A stretch of 64,000 nt of DNA from Winogradskyella marina (GCF_015645385.1 NZ_JADOET010000008.1:62001-126000), one strand, 5' to 3'; counted from the first letter of the stretch, positions 54,807-63,710 are shown. Numbers and translations are program-made. The notes: generated by a model not told the origin, from the sequence alone.

Positions 54807-55358
54807 ATGGCTTACGTTGCAAGATTAAAACAAGAGTATAAGGACAAAGTTGTTTCTGCTCTTACGGAAGAATTTGGATACAAAAATGTAATGCAAGTAC
54901 CTAAACTTACTAAGATAGTAATATCTAAAGGTGTTGGTGCTGCTGTTGCGGATAAGAAATTAATCGATCACGCAGTAGAAGAACTTACAAAGATATCTGG
55001 ACAAAAAGCTATACAAACAATGTCTAAGAAGGATGTTGCTTCTTTTAAGTTACGTAAAGGGATGCCAATTGGTGCCAAAGTAACATTAAGAGGAGAGCAA
55101 ATGTATGAATTCTTAGATCGTTTGGTGACTTCAGCTTTACCACGAGTTAGAGATTTTAGCGGTATTAAAGCTACAGGTTTTGATGGACGTGGAAACTATA
55201 ACTTAGGTATTGTAGAACAAATCATTTTCCCAGAAATAGATATTGATAAAGTTAATAGAATTTCAGGAATGGATATCACTTTTGTGACTTCAGCTGAAAC
55301 CGATAAGGAAGCGAAGTCTTTATTAACAGAACTAGGATTACCTTTTAAAAAGAATTAA
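54807..55358 (+). CDS. rplE: 50S ribosomal protein L5
   Basis: 183-aa 5S rRNA-binding protein contacting the P-site t[39 protein letters not shown] and [10 protein letters not shown] are conserved. It is 2 nt after rplX. Confidence 0.98.
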   Translation: MAYVARLKQEYKDKVVSALTEEFGYKNVMQVPKLTKIVISKGVGAAVADKKLIDHAVEELTKISGQKAIQTMSKKDVASFKLRKGMPIGAKVTLRGEQMYEFLDRLVTSALPRVRDFSGIKATGFDGRGNYNLGIVEQIIFPEIDIDKVNRISGMDITFVTSAETDKEAKSLLTELGLPFKKN

Positions 55359-55361
55359 ATT

Positions 55362-55631
55362 ATGGCTAAAGAATCAATGAAAGCCCGTGAGGTTAAGCGT
55401 TCTAAAACGGTAGCTAAATATGCAGAGAAACGAAAAGCTTTAAAAGAAGCTGGCGATTACGAAGCATTACAAAAGTTACCAAAAAATGCATCACCTATAC
55501 GTCAGCACAACCGTTGTAAACTTACTGGAAGACCAAAAGGTTATATGAGACAATTTGGAATTTCTCGTGTAATGTTTAGACAAATGGCTAACCAAGGTTT
55601 AATTCCTGGTGTAAAGAAAGCCAGTTGGTAA
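55362..55631 (+). CDS. rpsN: 30S ribosomal protein S14, zinc-free long form
   Basis: 89 aa. It has the long, C-minus form: the short zinc form's CxxC...CxxC is absent and only one Cys remains in [33 protein letters not shown] closes the protein. It is 3 nt after rplE; a structured 93-nt gap follows. Confidence 0.97.
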   Translation: MAKESMKAREVKRSKTVAKYAEKRKALKEAGDYEALQKLPKNASPIRQHNRCKLTGRPKGYMRQFGISRVMFRQMANQGLIPGVKKASW

Positions 55632-55724
55632 AAACGTGATATCCTTTCACGTACAATTATAGGATTATAAATTGGTTTCAGGTTTGACAATAGTGTCGAA
55701 AACCGCTACCGCAAATTAATACAT
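55632..55724 (+). promoter_or_regulatory. Structured intercistronic region before rpsH
   Basis: 93 nt containing CGTG-N9-CACG just after the rpsN stop and, closer to rpsH, a longer imperfect hairpin. In that hairpin GGTTT pairs with AAACC, and TTTGACA pairs with TGTCGAA around an ATAG loop (about 55673-55704). S8 autoregulates the spc operon in E. coli by binding mRNA; the position in front of rpsH makes S8 a candidate ligand. Confidence 0.45.
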
Positions 55725-56123
55725 ATGAACACAGATCCAATAGCGGATTATTTAACGCGAGTTAGAAACGCAGTTAAGGCAAATCACAGAGTGGTTGAGA
55801 TTCCTGCATCTAACTTAAAAAAAGAAATAACTAAGATTTTGTTCGATCAAGGATTTATCTTAAGTTATAAGTTTGACGACTCAACAGTACAAGGTACTAT
55901 CAAAATTGCTTTGAAGTACAGTAAAGAGACAAAAGAGTCTGTCATCAAAAAAATTCAAAGAATCAGTAAACCAGGTTTACGTAAATATGCTTCTTCTAAC
56001 GAAATGCCAAGAATCCTTAACGGATTAGGTATTGCAATTGTTTCTACGTCTCACGGAGTGATGACAGGAAAGCAAGCGCAGAGAGAAAATGTTGGTGGTG
56101 AAGTTTTATGTTACGTATACTAA
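55725..56123 (+). CDS. rpsH: 30S ribosomal protein S8
   Basis: 132-aa protein that organises the 16S central domain and binds its own operon mRNA in other bacteria. MNTDPIADYLTRVRNAVKAN start and GIAIVSTSHGVMTGKQAQ end. A 93-nt leader with hairpins precedes it. Confidence 0.98.
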   Translation: MNTDPIADYLTRVRNAVKANHRVVEIPASNLKKEITKILFDQGFILSYKFDDSTVQGTIKIALKYSKETKESVIKKIQRISKPGLRKYASSNEMPRILNGLGIAIVSTSHGVMTGKQAQRENVGGEVLCYVY

Positions 56124-56135
56124 AAACAGGAAATT

Positions 56136-56678
56136 ATGTCAAGAATAGGTAAAAACCCAATAACAGTTCCTGAAGGTGTAACACTTGAGATTAAAGATAA
56201 CACTATTACCGCTAAAGGTAAATTAGGAGAGTTAACTCAAGAATATTCAGATATTGAAATTAAATTAGAAGACGGAATTATTACTTTAGGACGTGCTTCT
56301 GATAAGAAAGATTTAAGAGCAAAACATGGTCTTTACAGAGCATTAATTGCTAATATGATAGAAGGTGTTTCTAAAGGCTGGACCAAAGAACTAGAATTAG
56401 TTGGTGTAGGTTATAGAGCATCTAACCAAGGACAAAAATTAGATTTGGCTGTAGGATTTTCTCACAATATCGTAATGGACATCGCTCCAGAAGTGAAAAT
56501 TGAGACCGTTTCAGAAAAAGGTAAAAATCCAATCGTTAAATTAACATCTTTTGACAAACAATTAGTTGGCCAAGTTGCTGCAAAGATTCGTGGTTTTAGA
56601 AAACCAGAACCTTACAAAGGAAAAGGGATCAAGTTTGTTGGTGAAGAAATTAGAAGAAAAGCAGGTAAATCAGCTTAA
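56136..56678 (+). CDS. rplF: 50S ribosomal protein L6
   Basis: 180-aa, two-domain protein near the factor-binding site. SRIGKNPITVPEGVTLEI start and PEPYKGKGIKFVGEEIRRK end, the usual L6 signature. It is 12 nt after rpsH. Confidence 0.98.
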   Translation: MSRIGKNPITVPEGVTLEIKDNTITAKGKLGELTQEYSDIEIKLEDGIITLGRASDKKDLRAKHGLYRALIANMIEGVSKGWTKELELVGVGYRASNQGQKLDLAVGFSHNIVMDIAPEVKIETVSEKGKNPIVKLTSFDKQLVGQVAAKIRGFRKPEPYKGKGIKFVGEEIRRKAGKSA

Positions 56679-56688
56679 TAATTAAGTT

Positions 56689-57045
56689 ATGGCATTGACA
56701 AAGAACGAAAGAAGAATAAGAATAAAAAACAGAATCCGTAAGGTAGTATCTGGTACGGCAACAAAACCAAGATTAGCTGTTTTTAGAAGTAATAAAGAAA
56801 TTTATGCTCAACTCGTAGATGATGTAACTGGTAAAACTTTAGCTGCTGCATCTTCAAGAGATAAGGACATTGTAAAGTCTAAAGGAAACAAATCAGAAAT
56901 TGCTGCATTAGTTGGTAAGTCTGTTGGTGAAAAAGCTTTGAAGGCTGGTGTTGAAACTATTTCTTTTGATAGAGGTGGTTACTTATATCATGGAAGAGTA
57001 AAATCATTAGCAGAAGGTGCTAGAGAAGCAGGACTTAAATTTTAA
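56689..57045 (+). CDS. rplR: 50S ribosomal protein L18
   Basis: 118-aa 5S rRNA-binding protein. [35 protein letters not shown] and [20 protein letters not shown] are conserved. It is 10 nt after rplF and 6 nt before rpsE. Confidence 0.98.
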   Translation: MALTKNERRIRIKNRIRKVVSGTATKPRLAVFRSNKEIYAQLVDDVTGKTLAAASSRDKDIVKSKGNKSEIAALVGKSVGEKALKAGVETISFDRGGYLYHGRVKSLAEGAREAGLKF

Positions 57046-57051
57046 GACATT

Positions 57052-57576
57052 ATGTATCAAAAATATAAAAACGCAGAGCTTGTTAAACCAAGCGGATTAG
57101 AATTAAAAGATCGCTTAGTTGGCGTGCAGCGTGTAACTAAAGTAACAAAAGGTGGTAGAGCATTTGGTTTTTCTGCAATTGTTGTTGTAGGTGACGAAAC
57201 AAATGTTGTAGGACAAGGCTTAGGTAAATCTAAAGATGTAGCGACTGCAATTGCAAAAGCTATAGAAGATGCTAAGAAAAACTTAGTAAGAATTCCTATT
57301 CTTAAAGGCACAATTCCACATGAGCAAAAAGGTAAATATGGTGGTGCTAGAGTTAACATTATTCCAGCTGCACCTGGTACAGGAGTAATTGCAGGTGGAG
57401 CAGTAAGAGTTGTTCTTGAGGCCGTAGGTATACACGATGTATTATCTAAGTCGCAAGGATCTTCTAACCCTCACAACGTAGTAAAAGCAACTTTTGATGC
57501 TTTATTACAATTGAGAGATGCTAAGTCTGTAGCCAAAGAACGTGGAATTTCACTTGAAAAAGTATTTAACGGATAA
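57052..57576 (+). CDS. rpsE: 30S ribosomal protein S5
   Basis: 174-aa fidelity protein at the mRNA entry. [19 protein letters not shown] is the dsRNA-binding-like start; [20 protein letters not shown] and [15 protein letters not shown] are conserved. It is followed by rpmD after 13 nt. Confidence 0.98.
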   Translation: MYQKYKNAELVKPSGLELKDRLVGVQRVTKVTKGGRAFGFSAIVVVGDETNVVGQGLGKSKDVATAIAKAIEDAKKNLVRIPILKGTIPHEQKGKYGGARVNIIPAAPGTGVIAGGAVRVVLEAVGIHDVLSKSQGSSNPHNVVKATFDALLQLRDAKSVAKERGISLEKVFNG

Positions 57577-57589
57577 TCGATAGGATAAG

Positions 57590-57769
57590 ATGGCAAAGAT
57601 TAAAGTAAAGAAAGTAAAAAGTGCAATCAATCGTACTAAAAGACAAAAGCTAATTTTAGAAGCTTTAGGTTTAAAAAAGATTGGACAAGTAGTAGAGCAC
57701 GACGCCACATCAAGTATCCTTGGTATGGTTAAAAAAGTTGAACACTTAGTTTCTGTTGAAGAAGCTTAA
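57590..57769 (+). CDS. rpmD: 50S ribosomal protein L30
   Basis: 59 codons, found by reading the gap between rpsE and rplO. MAKIKVKKVKSAINRTKRQK followed by LEALGLKKIGQVVEHDAT matches L30 (KxxKSxIGR..QK..L.GLGL). It is 13 nt after rpsE and 15 nt before rplO. It is short but in its canonical position. Confidence 0.96.
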   Translation: MAKIKVKKVKSAINRTKRQKLILEALGLKKIGQVVEHDATSSILGMVKKVEHLVSVEEA

Positions 57770-57784
57770 AAATATAACTTAACA

Positions 57785-58237
57785 ATGGATTTAAGTAATT
57801 TAAAACCTGCAGAAGGTTCAGTAAAAAGTCAAGGAAAACGTGTTGGACGTGGTCAAGGCTCTGGTAAAGGTGGTACTGCAACTCGTGGTCACAAAGGAGC
57901 AAAGTCGCGTTCAGGGTATTCTAAGAAATTAGGATTTGAAGGTGGTCAAATGCCATTACAAAGACGTGTTCCTAAATTTGGATTTACAAATATTAACAGA
58001 GTGGCGTATCAAGGTATTAACTTAGATACTCTACAGAAGTTAGTAGATGAAAAAGTAATAAAGGATAGTGTTGATTTTGAAACGTTTGTATCTTTAGGAT
58101 TAGCTGGTAAAAACGAGCTTGTAAAAGTCTTAGGTAGAGGTGAGTTAAAAACAAAATTAACAGTAACTGCTCATAAATTTACTGCTACGGCAAAAGCTGC
58201 TATTGAAGCTGCTGGTGGTGAAGCTGTAACTTTATAA
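57785..58237 (+). CDS. rplO: 50S ribosomal protein L15
   Basis: 150 aa. MDLSNLKPAEGSVKSQGKRV and the Gly/Arg-rich GRGQGSGKGGTATRGHKG loop, then GFEGGQMPLQRRVPKFGF. It is followed by secY after 9 nt. Confidence 0.98.
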   Translation: MDLSNLKPAEGSVKSQGKRVGRGQGSGKGGTATRGHKGAKSRSGYSKKLGFEGGQMPLQRRVPKFGFTNINRVAYQGINLDTLQKLVDEKVIKDSVDFETFVSLGLAGKNELVKVLGRGELKTKLTVTAHKFTATAKAAIEAAGGEAVTL

Positions 58238-58246
58238 GATTATAGG

Positions 58247-59608
58247 ATGAAAATAATAGAAACATTAAAAAACGTTTGGAAAATCACAGAGCTTAAGGAT
58301 AGAATTATCTTAACCTTAGGTTTGTTATTAGTGTATCGTTTTGGTGCTCAGGTTGTATTACCTGGTATTAATATTGATTCATTAGGTGGTTTACAAGCCG
58401 GTATGGACGGTGGAATATTAGGATTGTTAAACGCATTTACAGGTGGAGCTTTTGCTAATGCCTCAGTATTTGCTTTAGGTATTATGCCTTACATTTCTGC
58501 TTCCATTGTTGTTCAATTAATGGGTATTGCGATTCCTTATTTACAAAAACTTCAGAAAGAAGGAGCTAGTGGTCAGAAGAAAATCACTCAAATTACACGT
58601 TGGTTAACCATCGGTATTTGTTTGGTACAAGCACCTGGTTATTTAGCTAGTATACCAGGATTATCTGGTTCTACATCTATGGGTGCAATGTTAGTGCCTG
58701 GTTTTAGTGAAAATTTATTCTACTTTTCTTCAGTAATTATTTTAGTAACAGGTTGTGTATTTGCAATGTGGTTAGGTGAAAAGATTACGGATAAAGGAAT
58801 TGGTAATGGTATTTCATTATTAATTATGGTAGGTATTATCGCAACGTTGCCACAATCATTTATTCAAAATGCAGCTTCTAGATTAGAAGGTAATGGTGGA
58901 TTTATGATGATATTAATAGAGATGGTTATATGGTTTGTAATCATTTTAGCATCAGTATTCTTAGTAATGGCAGTTAGAAAAATAGCTGTACAGTACGCAA
59001 GAAGAACCGCTTCTGGTGGTTACGAAAAGAATGTATTCGGTTCACGTCAGTTTTTACCATTAAAGTTAAACGCATCTGGTGTAATGCCAATTATCTTTGC
59101 ACAAGCAATTATGTTTGTACCAAGTTTAATAGGTGGTTCTGCTTGGTTGAAAGATACAGACACAGGAGTTTGGATGCAGGCTAATTTTTCTGATATGTTT
59201 GGATTTTGGTACAATTTAATTTTTGCTTTATTAATTATAGTTTTTACTTATTTTTATACGGCAATTACAGTACCTACAAATAAAATGGCAGATGATTTAA
59301 AACGTAGTGGTGGATTTATTCCAGGTATACGTCCAGGATCAGAAACCTCAGAATATTTAGATAAGATAATGTCACAAATTACCTTACCAGGTTCTATATT
59401 TTTAGCATTGGTTGCTGTTTTTCCAGCATTTGTAATGAAATTAATGAGCGTGCAGGCAGGTTGGGCATTATTCTTCGGTGGTACATCACTTTTAATTATG
59501 GTTGGTGTAGCAATCGATACCATGCAACAGATTAATTCTTATTTATTGAATAAGCATTATGATGGCTTAATGAAGACAGGTAAGAATAGAAAAGCAGTTG
59601 GGCAATAA
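58247..59608 (+). CDS. secY: Protein translocase subunit SecY
   Basis: 453 aa, ten transmembrane helices forming the protein-conducting channel. Conserved TM2 plug region and AFTGGAFANASVFALGIMPY, GEKITDKGIGNGISLLI, and the cytoplasmic loop PGIRPGSETSEYL before TM9. It lies in the usual place after rplO; adk and map, often next, are missing here (adk is fused to hpt at 6674). Confidence 0.98.
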   Translation: MKIIETLKNVWKITELKDRIILTLGLLLVYRFGAQVVLPGINIDSLGGLQAGMDGGILGLLNAFTGGAFANASVFALGIMPYISASIVVQLMGIAIPYLQKLQKEGASGQKKITQITRWLTIGICLVQAPGYLASIPGLSGSTSMGAMLVPGFSENLFYFSSVIILVTGCVFAMWLGEKITDKGIGNGISLLIMVGIIATLPQSFIQNAASRLEGNGGFMMILIEMVIWFVIILASVFLVMAVRKIAVQYARRTASGGYEKNVFGSRQFLPLKLNASGVMPIIFAQAIMFVPSLIGGSAWLKDTDTGVWMQANFSDMFGFWYNLIFALLIIVFTYFYTAITVPTNKMADDLKRSGGFIPGIRPGSETSEYLDKIMSQITLPGSIFLALVAVFPAFVMKLMSVQAGWALFFGGTSLLIMVGVAIDTMQQINSYLLNKHYDGLMKTGKNRKAVGQ

Positions 59609-59684
59609 GATGAATCATTAGAAGTCAGTCTTAGAAATTAGGCAAGATACTTGCAATATAAAGACTGAACACTAAATATATATT
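59609..59684 (+). promoter_or_regulatory. Hairpin-containing gap between secY and infA
   Basis: 76 nt. TCAGTCTT (59625-59632) can pair with AAGACTGA (59661-59668), enclosing a second hairpin GCAAG-ATA-CTTGC (59642-59654). No T-run and no -7 box is visible. Confidence 0.4.
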
Positions 59685-59900
59685 ATGGCAAAACAAGCAG
59701 CAATAGAACAAGACGGCACAATTATAGAGGCATTATCAAATGCTATGTTTCGTGTTGAATTAGAAAATGGTCATATAGTGACTGCACATATCTCAGGTAA
59801 AATGCGTATGCATTATATTAAGTTACTACCAGGAGATAAGGTGAAATTAGAAATGAGCCCTTACGATTTAACGAAGGCTCGAATAACATATAGATACTAA
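59685..59900 (+). CDS. infA: Translation initiation factor IF-1
   Basis: 71-aa OB-fold protein that occupies the A site of the 30S subunit during initiation. [40 protein letters not shown] and [18 protein letters not shown] are conserved. It is placed between secY and rpmJ, a typical bacterial position. Confidence 0.98.
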   Translation: MAKQAAIEQDGTIIEALSNAMFRVELENGHIVTAHISGKMRMHYIKLLPGDKVKLEMSPYDLTKARITYRY

Positions 59901-59953
59901 AACGATGAAACCGTTAGGTTACATCTTATAATAGTAGTAATAAATTAAACAAG

Positions 59954-60070
59954 ATGAAAGTTAGAGCATCAGTAAAGAAAAGAAGCGCAGACTGTAAACT
60001 AGTGCGCAGAAAAGGTAGACTTTACGTCATTAACAAAAAGAATCCTAGATTCAAACAAAGACAAGGGTAA
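59954..60070 (+). CDS. rpmJ: 50S ribosomal protein L36, zinc-free form
   Basis: 38 codons, found by reading the gap. [20 protein letters not shown] is followed by [18 protein letters not shown], giving the usual MKVRxSVK start and KHKQRQG-like end. Only one cysteine is left where zinc-binding L36 has three Cys and one His, so it cannot hold zinc. It is 2 nt before rpsM. Confidence 0.95.
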   Translation: MKVRASVKKRSADCKLVRRKGRLYVINKKNPRFKQRQG

Positions 60071-60072
60071 TT

Positions 60073-60447
60073 ATGGCAAGAATTGCAGGTGTAGACATAC
60101 CAAAACAGAAAAGAGGAGTAATCTCTTTAACTTATATCTACGGAGTAGGTAGAAGTAGATCTAAGGAAATTTTAGCAGCAGCTAAAGTTGACGAGAACAC
60201 AAAAGTACAAGATTGGACTGACGACGAGATTGGAGCAATCCGTGAAGTTGTTGGAACTTTTAAAATCGAAGGAGAATTACGTTCGGAAACACAAATGAAC
60301 ATTAAGCGATTAATGGATATTGGATGTTACAGAGGTATTCGTCATAGAGTTGGTCTTCCATTAAGAGGACAACGTACTAAAAATAACTCTCGTACAAGAA
60401 AAGGAAGACGTAAAACAGTTGCTAACAAAAAGAAAGTAACTAAGTAA
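60073..60447 (+). CDS. rpsM: 30S ribosomal protein S13
   Basis: 124-aa 30S head protein in the B1 bridges. [20 protein letters not shown] start, [15 protein letters not shown] helix-hairpin-helix region and [21 protein letters not shown]-terminal tail. It starts the alpha-type section, 2 nt after rpmJ. Confidence 0.98.
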   Translation: MARIAGVDIPKQKRGVISLTYIYGVGRSRSKEILAAAKVDENTKVQDWTDDEIGAIREVVGTFKIEGELRSETQMNIKRLMDIGCYRGIRHRVGLPLRGQRTKNNSRTRKGRRKTVANKKKVTK

Positions 60448-60547
60448 TAATAGTCTTTAGTCTATTAGACGTTGGAAAGAATCTGTTTGAAATTTAACGG
60501 TTTAGGATTCTAGCGACTATAAACTAATACTAAAAGCTAAACATATA
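60448..60547 (+). promoter_or_regulatory. Structured intercistronic region before rpsK
   Basis: 100 nt in which ATAGTC (60450-60455) pairs with GACTAT (60515-60520) as a closing helix. Inside are GTCT-ATT-AGAC (60460-60470) and AGAATC (60478-60483) with GATTCT (60506-60511). Together they allow a three-way junction. Protein binding is inference only. Confidence 0.4.
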
Positions 60548-60931
60548 ATGGCAAAGACAAGTACAAAAAAACGTAAAGTTATAGTTGATGCAATAGGAGA
60601 AGCTCATATCACTGCTTCTTTTAACAACATCATTATTTCTTTAACAAACAAAAAAGGTGACGTTATTTCTTGGTCATCAGCTGGAAAAATGGGCTTTAGA
60701 GGTTCTAAAAAGAACACTCCTTATGCTGCTCAATTAGCTGCAGAAGATGCTTCAGCAGTTGCTAAAGAAGCTGGTTTAAAGAAAGTAAAAGTATACGTTA
60801 AAGGACCTGGTAACGGTAGAGAATCTGCAATAAGATCTATACACAATGCAGGTATTGAAGTTTCAGAAATTGTTGATGTAACTCCATTACCACATAACGG
60901 TTGTCGTCCACCAAAAAGACGTAGAGTTTAA
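60548..60931 (+). CDS. rpsK: 30S ribosomal protein S11
   Basis: 127-aa platform protein near the E site. [40 protein letters not shown] and [18 protein letters not shown]. Its stop codon begins the first of three successive hairpins. Confidence 0.98.
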   Translation: MAKTSTKKRKVIVDAIGEAHITASFNNIIISLTNKKGDVISWSSAGKMGFRGSKKNTPYAAQLAAEDASAVAKEAGLKKVKVYVKGPGNGRESAIRSIHNAGIEVSEIVDVTPLPHNGCRPPKRRRV

Positions 60932-61033
60932 TCTGAATGCTGTTCAGATTTCTAACAGATTATAGTTAGAAAAACATACTCAAATTTATTAATAAACTAA
61001 TATCTCACATTTATGTGCTGATATTAGTTTATT
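60930..61033 (+). terminator. Hairpin series between rpsK and rpsD, last one terminator-like
   Basis: Three hairpins in succession: AATCTGAA/TTCAGATT (60930-60950), TCTAAC/GTTAGA (60951-60970), and AATAAACTAATATC/GATATTAGTTTATT (60991-61033). The last has 14-bp arms with an inner CACAT/ATGTG stem and a T-rich end. This may end or attenuate the upstream transcript before the separate rpsD promoter at 61039. Confidence 0.55.
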
Positions 61034-61038
61034 TTGTA

Positions 61039-61046
61039 TAAATTTG
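61039..61046 (+). promoter_or_regulatory. -7 promoter box of rpsD-rpoA-rplQ
   Basis: TAAATTTG followed by C, 101 nt before rpsD and just after the 60991-61033 hairpin. It would give the rpsD-rpoA-rplQ section its own transcript with a leader of about 95 nt. No good TTTG -33 element is visible. Confidence 0.5.
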
Positions 61047-61147
61047 CAAACTGAAAAATTATAAACAAGTATCAACAAGAGATCAACGATTTTTGAAGGA
61101 TAAGATTAAGACCTTAATTCACTAATCACTCTTAAAAACAATTTAAA

Positions 61148-61753
61148 ATGGCAAGATATACTGGTCCTAAAACTAAAATAGCCCGTAAATTCGGACAAGC
61201 TATCTTCGGAGACGACAAAGCCTTCGAAAAAAGGAATTATCCACCAGGACAACACGGAAACAACCGTCGTCGTGGTAAAAAATCTGAATACTCAGTTCAG
61301 TTAATGGAGAAGCAAAAAGCTAAATATACTTATGGTATTTTAGAAAAGCAATTCAGAAACATGTTTAAAAGAGCAACTTCTGCTAAAGGAATTACAGGTG
61401 AAGTTTTACTTCAATTTTGTGAATCTCGTTTAGATAATGTTGTTTACAGAATGGGTATCTCTCCTTCAAGAAGTGGTGCAAGACAATTAGTATCTCACAG
61501 ACACATTACAGTAAACGGTGAAAAGGTAAATATTCCTTCTTACCAATTAAAAGCTGGTGATGTTGTAGGTGTTAGAGAAAAATCTAAATCATTAGAAGCT
61601 ATTCAGAATTCATTATCTAACTCTAGTAATGTTTACGAATGGATCACTTGGAATACAGGTTCAATGGAAGGAACTTATGTTGCTGTTCCTGCAAGAATTC
61701 AGATTCCGGAACAAATCAACGAGCAATTAATCGTTGAACTTTACTCTAAATAA
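61148..61753 (+). CDS. rpsD: 30S ribosomal protein S4
   Basis: 201-aa 16S rRNA 5'-domain primary binder. [20 protein letters not shown] start without the zinc cysteines; S4 RNA-binding domain at about residues 95-160 ([40 protein letters not shown]). In E. coli S4 represses the alpha operon; the 216-nt hairpin-rich gap in front of this gene is a candidate place for such control. Confidence 0.98.
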   Translation: MARYTGPKTKIARKFGQAIFGDDKAFEKRNYPPGQHGNNRRRGKKSEYSVQLMEKQKAKYTYGILEKQFRNMFKRATSAKGITGEVLLQFCESRLDNVVYRMGISPSRSGARQLVSHRHITVNGEKVNIPSYQLKAGDVVGVREKSKSLEAIQNSLSNSSNVYEWITWNTGSMEGTYVAVPARIQIPEQINEQLIVELYSK

Positions 61754-61847
61754 TAAATTAATCATATTGGTATTTAGCCAAAGGGTTTATAGTCTTCTTC
61801 ATACTTATAAACCGCGCAACTAAATAACAATTAAAACGAAGAACACT
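61754..61847 (+). promoter_or_regulatory. Hairpin in the gap between rpsD and rpoA
   Basis: 94 nt containing GGTTTATA (61784-61791) and TATAAACC (61806-61813), a perfect 8-bp stem with a pyrimidine-rich loop. No T-run and no -7 box. Confidence 0.4.
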
Positions 61848-62840
61848 ATGGCAATATTAAATTTTCAGAAGCCTGATAAAGTTATAATGATTGATTCTAC
61901 TGATTTCGAAGGTAAATTCGAATTCAGACCATTAGAACCAGGATACGGATTAACAGTAGGAAATGCGTTAAGACGTGTATTATTATCTTCTTTAGAAGGT
62001 TTTGCAATTACATCAGTAAGAATTGAAGGTGTAGATCACGAATTTTCTACGATCGCAGGTGTAGTTGAAGATGTTACTGAAATGATTTTGAACTTAAAGC
62101 AAGTTAACTTTAAGCGTCAAATCGAAGAAGTTGATAACGAAACTGTTACCATTTCTATCTCAGGACAAAATCAAATTACAGCAGGTGATTTCCAGAAGTT
62201 TATCTCAGGTTTCCAAGTATTAAATACAGATTTAGTGATCTGTAACTTAGATCCTAAAGTAAACATCAATATGGAATTGACGATTGAAAAAGGTAGAGGT
62301 TATGTTCCAGCAGAAGAAAATAAGAAAGCTTCAGCAGCAGTAGGAACAATATTTACGGATTCTATTTTCACACCAATCCAAAATGTGAAATATGCAATTG
62401 AAAACTTCCGTGTAGAACAAAAAACGGATTATGAAAAATTAGTTTTCGAAATTAGAACTGATGGCTCTATCAATCCAAAAGATGCTTTAACGGAAGCAGC
62501 TAAAATATTAATTCACCACTTCATGTTATTCTCAGATGAGCGTATCACGTTAGAAGCTGATGAAATAGCACAAACAGAAACTTATGATGAAGAATCACTT
62601 CACATGAGACAACTATTGAAAACTAAATTAGTTGATATGGATCTTTCTGTACGTGCACTTAACTGTTTAAAAGCTGCAGAAGTAGATACTTTAGGAGACT
62701 TAGTATCATTCAACAAAAATGATTTAATGAAATTCAGAAACTTCGGTAAGAAGTCTTTAACTGAGCTAGAAGAATTAGTGAATGTTAAAGGTCTTAACTT
62801 CGGTATGGATTTAAGTAAATATAAATTAGACAAAGATTAA
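61848..62840 (+). CDS. rpoA: DNA-directed RNA polymerase subunit alpha
   Basis: 330 aa. N-terminal assembly domain ([38 protein letters not shown]) to about residue 235; a linker; C-terminal domain (about 250-325) with helix-hairpin-helix [20 protein letters not shown] and [17 protein letters not shown], which contacts UP elements and regulators. A palindromic element lies in the 117-nt gap after the stop. Confidence 0.98.
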   Translation: MAILNFQKPDKVIMIDSTDFEGKFEFRPLEPGYGLTVGNALRRVLLSSLEGFAITSVRIEGVDHEFSTIAGVVEDVTEMILNLKQVNFKRQIEEVDNETVTISISGQNQITAGDFQKFISGFQVLNTDLVICNLDPKVNINMELTIEKGRGYVPAEENKKASAAVGTIFTDSIFTPIQNVKYAIENFRVEQKTDYEKLVFEIRTDGSINPKDALTEAAKILIHHFMLFSDERITLEADEIAQTETYDEESLHMRQLLKTKLVDMDLSVRALNCLKAAEVDTLGDLVSFNKNDLMKFRNFGKKSLTELEELVNVKGLNFGMDLSKYKLDKD

Positions 62841-62849
62841 ATGGTTTGT

Positions 62850-62871
62850 GATTCCTGCGAAAGCGGGAATC
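62850..62871. repeat. Short palindromic element, rpoA to rplQ gap
   Basis: GATTCCTGC-GAAA-GCGGGAATC, 9-bp stem with one G-U pair and a GAAA tetraloop, the clearest copy of the dispersed GATTCC...GGAATC family in the window. The rest of the gap (to 62957) includes an AT-rich stretch and TTGCTCCTC/GAG...AGCAA pairing just before rplQ. Confidence 0.7.
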
Positions 62872-62957
62872 TCATTCTAATGATCATAATTAATTATTAA
62901 TAATCATATTTTGCTCCTCAAAAAAGAGTTTGGTAGCAAGATGATAAAACAAATGTC

Positions 62958-63434
62958 ATGAGACACGGAAAAAAATTCAACCACTTAGGAAGACAAACAG
63001 CGCACAGAAAGTCAATGTTAGCAAATATGGCTTGTTCTTTAATAGAGCACAAGCGTATTAACACTACTGTTGCAAAAGCAAAAGCTTTAAAGCAGTTTGT
63101 TGAGCCAATGATTACAAAATCTAAAACAGACACTACTCATAATAGACGTCTTGTTATGTCAAAATTAAGACAAACAGGTGCTGTTGCAGAATTGTTTAGA
63201 GATGTAGCGCCAAAGATTGGAGATCGTCCAGGTGGATATACACGTATCATCAAATTAGGAAACAGATTAGGTGATAACGCTGATATGGCAATGATTGAGT
63301 TAGTTGATTACAACGAACTTTATTCAGCTGCTAAACCAGAGAAGAAAACACGTAGAAGTAGAAGAGGAGGAAGCAAAGCAAAAGCGGCGACACCTGCACC
63401 TACGGAAACTAAAACTTCTAACGAAGAAGAGTAA
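62958..63434 (+). CDS. rplQ: 50S ribosomal protein L17 with C-terminal extension
   Basis: 158 aa. The conserved core is [36 protein letters not shown] and [20 protein letters not shown]. About 40 residues beyond the E. coli length (127 aa) form a low-complexity Arg/Lys tail ending in acidic NEEE. It is the last gene of the superoperon. Confidence 0.97.
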   Translation: MRHGKKFNHLGRQTAHRKSMLANMACSLIEHKRINTTVAKAKALKQFVEPMITKSKTDTTHNRRLVMSKLRQTGAVAELFRDVAPKIGDRPGGYTRIIKLGNRLGDNADMAMIELVDYNELYSAAKPEKKTRRSRRGGSKAKAATPAPTETKTSNEEE

Positions 63435-63436
63435 AA

Positions 63437-63541
63437 ATGCTAGTAAAAAAACGAATGAAATTTGAAATCAAAACTGATCAAAATTTGAAATCGTTTTTTG
63501 CATTTCACAAATCGCGATTAGCGCGTATTAATAAGCATTGA
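63437..63541 (+). CDS. Possible small basic peptide after rplQ, 34 aa
   Basis: An ATG 2 nt after the rplQ stop opens 34 codons: MLVKKRMKFEIKTDQNLKSF, then FAFHKSRLARINKH. The composition is basic (Lys/Arg/His) like a small r-protein or RNA-binding peptide, and the frame lies before the operon terminator. It may be chance; the region also carries a duplicated AATTTGAAATC, and conservation was not tested. Confidence 0.25.
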   Translation: MLVKKRMKFEIKTDQNLKSFFAFHKSRLARINKH

Positions 63542-63548
63542 TAAATAT

Positions 63549-63584
63549 AAAGGATAGACTGTTTCAGTTTATCCTTTTTTTTTT
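63549..63584 (+). terminator. Terminator of the ribosomal-protein superoperon
   Basis: AAAGGATAGACTG-TTT-CAGTTTATCCTTT, 13-bp stem with a G-U pair, followed by seven more Ts. Confidence 0.92.
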
Positions 63585-63627
63585 GGATTTTTGCAAAAAT
63601 TAAAAATTAATTTTACTTGGTTGTATT

Positions 63628-63653
63628 GTCCCCTTGAAGGGACTTTAGGGGTG
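63628..63653. repeat. Short GC-rich repeat-like element upstream of carA
   Basis: GTCCCCTTGAAGGGAC followed by TTTAGGGGTGT: a GTCCC/GGGAC hairpin with a second GGGG able to pair with the CCCC. It stands out as GC-rich in AT-rich DNA and resembles the TCCCT...AGGG intergenic elements of flavobacterial genomes. Confidence 0.4.
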
Positions 63654-63710
63654 TTTTAAAATGTATTTAAAATTATTTCTTCCAACTAATGTGACTCAAT
63701 AACATAACCA

